Assembly: GCA_013813875.1 (NCBI GenBank)
Contig: JACCQZ010000362.1
Coordinates: forward strand, 1-32,397
Direction: 5' to 3'
Source: Gemmatimonadales bacterium
Lineage (GTDB): Bacteria; Gemmatimonadota; Gemmatimonadetes; Gemmatimonadales; GWC2-71-9
Length of the DNA: 32,397 nucleotides
In this document: one piece after another, positions 28,080 through 32,397 of the stretch
Position numbering within the stretch: the stretch's first letter is position 1
How the letters are laid out: the number at the start of each line of letters is the position of its first letter
The notes under the pieces: model-generated
The model's database searches: none
The model's input: the letters and a program-made list of their open reading frames with translations, nothing else
What the model was told of the DNA's origin: nothing
Made by a program: the position numbers and the translations under genes

Positions 28080-29815
28080 TAGAAGCGGCGTTGCAGCCTG
28101 ACGAGCAGCTTGATCGGCTCGCCTTCCGAGATCCCCTTGGCCAGGTAGGCGCCGATCTCACCGGCGTCGAGCCCGATGCCGACGTCCACCTTCCATTCGC
28201 CGAAATTGGGAATGCGGCTTACCGGCACCTGTCCCGGGCCGCTGCCGGCCAGCCACGCATCTCCCGCGTCAGCGAGGAAGACCAGGTCGGCCTCTTCGAT
28301 CCCGATGAAACGGCCCGTCGGACTTCCCTCCCGATCCCGCGTCCGATACCCCAGGTCGAGCCCCAACCGGGTACGGACCTCCACCTGCGCGGTGATCGAG
28401 CGGTCGCACAGCGCCAGACGGGAGGGATCGAGAAATCCGCGGGGGGCGCAGGTGAACGCGCGGAAGTCGTACCCGGGCAGCAGGTCCGGCCCGCCGAGCG
28501 ACACCCGCCGCTGCACCGGAAAGCGGTCGCCGCCTACCCACCCGTCGGCGCGGATGCGGGCGTTGATCCGTAGCGAGGGCGTCAGCCGCGAGTAGCGCCT
28601 GAGATCGAGGCTAAGACGGTCGAAGGCGTAGCCGCCGCCCAGGGGCAACTCCGGGCGGACCGACGCCGGCAACGCCACCGGGGCGACGTCGTCGCTGGTG
28701 GAGTGCTCGAAGCGCGCGCGCAGGAACCAGCCGGTGGTGGGCAGGTCGCGCTGGTTGCGGGTGTCGTAGTCCAGCGCGACGCCGGTGGTGAAGTAGTGTC
28801 CATCATCCACCAGGGGGTTTCGCCGCCAGCTATCGCTGTTTCTCAGCAGCGACCAGGGGTCGGTGGCTCGGACCGAGCGCTCGTCATCGCGGCGCATCGA
28901 AACCTCCAGCCGGAGGGGCCGCACCGGCGCCACCCAGATGGATCCACCGCCTCCGCGCCGCTCGAAGTAGTCGCGATAGTCGCGCTGCAGCAGGAACGCC
29001 GACCACCCACTCTCGCTGAGAGCGAGCGGCTGGTCCTCGATAGACGCCACTTCGCTGTACAGCCGGCCGGTCACCCCGACGCTGCCGCTGCGAAACTCTG
29101 CGCCCACCCCGTACCCGAAGTCGCTGGTGAGCCGGGATCCTTCGCCCGCGGTGCGGAGGAGGCCGCGCAGGTCGAGCCGCGCCGTCGAGTTCGGCGTCGG
29201 CCGCAGCTCGAAGAGCGGGCCGAAGACGATCGGCAGCCCTTCGATTCTATTGTAGGTTCCGCCGGTCGCGAGCAGGAGGGTGGTCCGAACCCTTCCGGTC
29301 TGAAAAGTCGTCCTGGCGGTGGCCAGATCTCCCAGGGGGCGGCGCCGCTCGCGAAGAGCCAGGGTGCCATCCGGCCGCCGCAGCACCGGAGCGGCATCCC
29401 AGAAGACGCGCTCGCCGCCGTCATGCCGGACTTCGGCCGAGCGGATGAGGCGTCCACCGACCACCAGGATCTCACCGTCTACGATCGCGCCGGGCAGCAG
29501 GTAGAGCGTGCCGTTGGCCACCGCGACCGGCCCCGAAACCCGTCCCGAGATCCGGAGGGCGCCGCGGTGCACCGCCAGCCCGCCCTCGAAGCTGCTCCCC
29601 GCCGGAATGCTCACGTCGCCCTGTATTCGGGTGGTGCCCGAGTCGTTGTAGAAGGCGATGAGCTCGGCGACGACCTGGGCCGGCGGCCCACCCCGGAGCA
29701 GGGTATCGCTCGGGGTCGCGTCGGGATCAATGACGATGACGCTGTCCTGAGCCAGGAGCGCCGAGGACGGCAGCAGCAGGAGACCGGCGACGAGCAGTCG
29801 CTTGGTATGGCTCAC
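28079..29815 (-). CDS. Omp85/BamA-like outer-membrane beta-barrel protein with bactofilin-like N-terminal segment
   Basis: Signal peptide ..LLLLPSSALLAQ; N-term IQGDVSIPAGSSFEGGLAVHRGALRISGRVSGPVAVANGTLYLLPGAIVDGEILVVGGRL; C-term barrel VALDYDTRNQRDLPTTGWFLRARFEHS..RVSLGGPDLLPGYDFRAF..ADLVFLADAGDAW; terminal aromatic RLQRRF. Confidence 0.78.
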   Translation of the reverse strand: MSHTKRLLVAGLLLLPSSALLAQDSVIVIDPDATPSDTLLRGGPPAQVVAELIAFYNDSGTTRIQGDVSIPAGSSFEGGLAVHRGALRISGRVSGPVAVANGTLYLLPGAIVDGEILVVGGRLIRSAEVRHDGGERVFWDAAPVLRRPDGTLALRERRRPLGDLATARTTFQTGRVRTTLLLATGGTYNRIEGLPIVFGPLFELRPTPNSTARLDLRGLLRTAGEGSRLTSDFGYGVGAEFRSGSVGVTGRLYSEVASIEDQPLALSESGWSAFLLQRDYRDYFERRGGGGSIWVAPVRPLRLEVSMRRDDERSVRATDPWSLLRNSDSWRRNPLVDDGHYFTTGVALDYDTRNQRDLPTTGWFLRARFEHSTSDDVAPVALPASVRPELPLGGGYAFDRLSLDLRRYSRLTPSLRINARIRADGWVGGDRFPVQRRVSLGGPDLLPGYDFRAFTCAPRGFLDPSRLALCDRSITAQVEVRTRLGLDLGYRTRDREGSPTGRFIGIEEADLVFLADAGDAWLAGSGPGQVPVSRIPNFGEWKVDVGIGLDAGEIGAYLAKGISEGEPIKLLVRLQRRF

Positions 29816-31188
29816 GGCGTTCCTCGTTCCCGTTGTTCGCTGTGCAGCCCCAGACGCCGCATGCGGCGATAGAGATTCGCCCGGTCGGTCTGGAGCGCTC
29901 TCGCGGCCTCGGCCACGTTGCCCTGAGCCTGGGCCAGCGCGGCGGAGATCAGGCCGCGCTCGAATTCGTCCAGTGACTCGTTGAGCGAGCGGCCGGAAGC
30001 AGCCGCCGGCGCCGGGGGCGGGGTGGCGCCGCGGAGCACCTGGCGCACCGCGGCAGCGTCCACCAGGGGACCGCTCAAGATGCTGAGCCGCTCGATGAGA
30101 TTGGCCAGCTCGCGGACGTTGCCGGGCCAGCCGTAGGAGGCGAACGCCGCGAGGGCGTCGGGCGTGAATGCCGCCGCCTGCCGGGGGCGTACCCGCTCGG
30201 CCAGATGGGTCACCAGCGCGGGGAGATCCTCCAGCCGCTCGCGCAGTGGAGGCAGGTGGATCGGAAATACGTTGAGGCGGAAGAAGAGGTCTTCCCGAAA
30301 CGCACCGGCGGCGACTTCGTCCTCCAGGCGCCGGTTGGTGGCCGAAACGATGCGGACATCGGCGCGCACCGTCGTTTCGGCCCCGATGCGCTGCAGCTCG
30401 CCGGTCTCCAACGTGCGCAGCAGCTTGGCCTGCGCCTCGGTGCTCAGGTCGCCGATCTCGTCGAGAAAGAGGCTGCCGCCGTGCGCCAGCTCGAAGCGGC
30501 CCAGCCGCCGCTCGGTGGCGCCGGTAAAGGCGCCCCGCTCGTGGCCGAACATCTCCGACTCGACGAGGTCTCGAGGAATCGCGGCGCAGTTGACGGTCAC
30601 CAGCGCCCGTCCGGCCCGCCGGCTGGAGCGGTGGATCGCGGCCGCCACCAGCTCCTTCCCCGTGCCCGACTCTCCGGTGACGAGCACTCGCGCCTCGGTC
30701 GGACCTACCCGGTCAATCAGCGTCTGGACCTGCCGCATCGCGGCGCTGTCGCCGATCAAGGCCCCCCGGCGGGACAGCTCGGCGTGCAGCGCCCGGTTCT
30801 CGGCCCGCGTGCGGTTGAGCTCCAGGGCGGCGCGCACGGTGACGAGAATCGCCTCGGGCGTGAGCGGCTTCTCCAGGAACTGGAAGGCGCCCAGTTTGAC
30901 GGCGCGCACCGCGTCGGTGAGCTGCGCCTTACCGCTCATCATGATGACGGGCGCGGTCCGGCCGCGCTCGCGAAGCTGGGACAGGGTCTCCAGGCCGTTG
31001 GGTCCCGGCGGCATGAGCAGGTCCAGCAGGATGACGTCGGGATCCACGTCGTCAATGAGCAGCAGCGCGGCGTTTCCGTTGGACGCCTCCGCCACGGTGA
31101 ATCCCTCGCCCCGCAGAAGAGCGGCCAGCATCCGGCGGATATTGGCCTCGTCATCCACCAGGAGAACCTGCGCGGGGCCGCTGCTCAC
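29812..31188 (-). CDS. NtrX/NtrC-like sigma-54-dependent response regulator
   Basis: Receiver VLLVDDEANIRRMLAALLRGEGF..DVILLDLLMP; AAA+ VLVTGESGTGKELVAAAIH, MFGHERGAFTGA, LFLDEIGDLS, FREDLFFRLNVFPI; C-terminal Fis-type HTH NVAEAARALQTDRANLYRRMRRLGL. Confidence 0.95.
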   Translation of the reverse strand: MSSGPAQVLLVDDEANIRRMLAALLRGEGFTVAEASNGNAALLLIDDVDPDVILLDLLMPPGPNGLETLSQLRERGRTAPVIMMSGKAQLTDAVRAVKLGAFQFLEKPLTPEAILVTVRAALELNRTRAENRALHAELSRRGALIGDSAAMRQVQTLIDRVGPTEARVLVTGESGTGKELVAAAIHRSSRRAGRALVTVNCAAIPRDLVESEMFGHERGAFTGATERRLGRFELAHGGSLFLDEIGDLSTEAQAKLLRTLETGELQRIGAETTVRADVRIVSATNRRLEDEVAAGAFREDLFFRLNVFPIHLPPLRERLEDLPALVTHLAERVRPRQAAAFTPDALAAFASYGWPGNVRELANLIERLSILSGPLVDAAAVRQVLRGATPPPAPAAASGRSLNESLDEFERGLISAALAQAQGNVAEAARALQTDRANLYRRMRRLGLHSEQRERGTP

Positions 31189-32369
31189 CGGCCGCGCAAC
31201 TTCACCACGAACGTGGCGCCGCCACCCGGTGTACGCTCGGTGCCGATGGTACCGTGATGCAGACCGACCGTCTGCTTGGCGAGTGCGAGGCCGAGCCCGG
31301 TGCCTCCGTCCTTTCCGGTGCAATAGGGATCGAAGATCCGGCCCTCCAGCTCCGGCGGGATGCCAGGGCCGTGATCGCGGATCTCGACCCGCGCGCCGCC
31401 GTCTTCCGCCATGGCGACGATTTCGATCGCCCCGCTCGCCTCAGAGGCTTCGACCGCGTTGCGCAGGATGTTGCTGAAGGCGCGCCGCAGTGGATCGTAG
31501 TGCCCGAGGATCGTGGGGGTGGCGGGATCGAGGGAGAGGTGGGACGTCATCGTCGGCGGCAGGGTAGTGCGCGCCAGCTCATCGAGCAGCTCCAGCAGGT
31601 CAACCTGGGCCGCCGGGCCCTCGGGAAGCCGGCCGAACTCGGTGAACTCGCGGGCCAGCTGCTCCAGCCGGCCCGATTCCGCCATCAGGACCTCGATGGC
31701 CTCCCGCTGGTGCGGAGCCGAGGAGCGATCGAGTTGGGAGACGGCAAGACGGATCGGGGTGAGCGGGTTGCGCATCTCATGCGCCACCCGGCGGGCGGTC
31801 TCGCGAAATGCGCGCAGCCGCTCCGACTCGATCTCCTGCGCCCGCGCGCGGTCGAGCGTCTCGGCCATCTCCCGCAGGGCGGTGCGCAGGTCGGCAAACT
31901 CGGGAGCGCCCCGCTGAAGGGTCTCCGGCGGGAGCGGCTCCATCCGCCGGATATGAACCGTCCAACCCACCAGCTCGTCAATCGGGCGGCTGAGCTGGCG
32001 GGAGAGGTGGCCGCCCAGCCGCACCGAGGCGTAAACCACCCCGGCACCCGCCAGCAGCACGGCCAGTCCAAGGCCGGCGTAGTAATACCGGCCAAACGTC
32101 TCGGCCCGCTGGTAGCGGCGGAGCGCCTCATTGAGTCTGGTGGCGTGGTCGGCCAGCGCGTCCCGCTCGGACCGGGTCAGCCGAGTCGAGTCTATGGTCT
32201 CCAGGAGAGTGCGGCCGGTGGCCCCTGCCTGCTCCAGCGCCTCCCCGGGGCCGGTGGCCGGCGTGCTGGAACGGATGGTGAGCCCCCAACCCAGAATTGC
32301 CACGGCGGTAGGGAGAGCGCCGAGGCAGATCAGGATGAGCAGAATTCTTTGATGGAAGGAGAGTCGCAT
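31185..32369 (-). CDS. Sensor histidine kinase (NtrY-like, HAMP-HisKA-HATPase)
   Basis: N-terminal TM helices, H-box RRVAHEMRNPLTPIRLAVSQLDR, N-box FSNILRNAVEAS, G-boxes RDHGPGIPPE, GGTGLGLALAKQ. Confidence 0.93.
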   Translation of the reverse strand: MRLSFHQRILLILICLGALPTAVAILGWGLTIRSSTPATGPGEALEQAGATGRTLLETIDSTRLTRSERDALADHATRLNEALRRYQRAETFGRYYYAGLGLAVLLAGAGVVYASVRLGGHLSRQLSRPIDELVGWTVHIRRMEPLPPETLQRGAPEFADLRTALREMAETLDRARAQEIESERLRAFRETARRVAHEMRNPLTPIRLAVSQLDRSSAPHQREAIEVLMAESGRLEQLAREFTEFGRLPEGPAAQVDLLELLDELARTTLPPTMTSHLSLDPATPTILGHYDPLRRAFSNILRNAVEASEASGAIEIVAMAEDGGARVEIRDHGPGIPPELEGRIFDPYCTGKDGGTGLGLALAKQTVGLHHGTIGTERTPGGGATFVVKLRGR

Positions 32370-32377
32370 CGCCTTGA

Positions 32378-32383
32378 AAGGTA
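32378..32383 (-). promoter_or_regulatory. -10-like TACCTT 8 nt upstream of the histidine kinase ATG
   Basis: Minus strand reads TACCTTtcaaggcgATG. Confidence 0.35.
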
Positions 32384-32397
32384 AGCCGCGGCGCCGC

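Overview
High-GC, gene-dense bacterial chromosomal window. Gene content and repeat types look Gemmatimonadota-like, but that placement is inference. From left to right: (i) a minus-strand yebC-ruvC-ruvA-[58-aa zinc ribbon]-ruvB-queA cluster (queA is cut by the window edge), with an imperfect inverted-repeat element inserted just upstream of ruvB. (ii) A lipoprotein, a frameshifted dnaB C-terminal remnant, a small orphan ORF, a heptosyltransferase-like gene and a DUF72 gene. (iii) A tightly packed plus-strand chain of about 10 kb: a PorX-like receiver-PglZ response regulator, an MsbA-type ABC exporter, five or six glycosyltransferases and a methyltransferase. (iv) A patatin phospholipase fused to a single-cluster ferredoxin, a class-V aminotransferase, a HerA/DUF853 ATPase, tyrS, a class A PBP, an amidohydrolase, argR and an HNH endonuclease. 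(v) A minus-strand, end-to-end overlapping module of NtrY-like kinase, NtrX/NtrC-like sigma-54 activator, Omp85-like outer-membrane barrel with a bactofilin-like N-terminus, and a DUF4390 protein. No tRNA, rRNA, CRISPR array, transposase or prophage was recognised. The best leads are the PorX-like regulator heading a glycan export/assembly operon, the NtrYX + Omp85-like + DUF4390 module, the patatin-ferredoxin fusion, an unannotated zinc-ribbon ORF in the ruv operon, dispersed palindromic repeats, and several genes with a -10-like TANNNT 6-9 nt before the start codon (leaderless mRNA signature).
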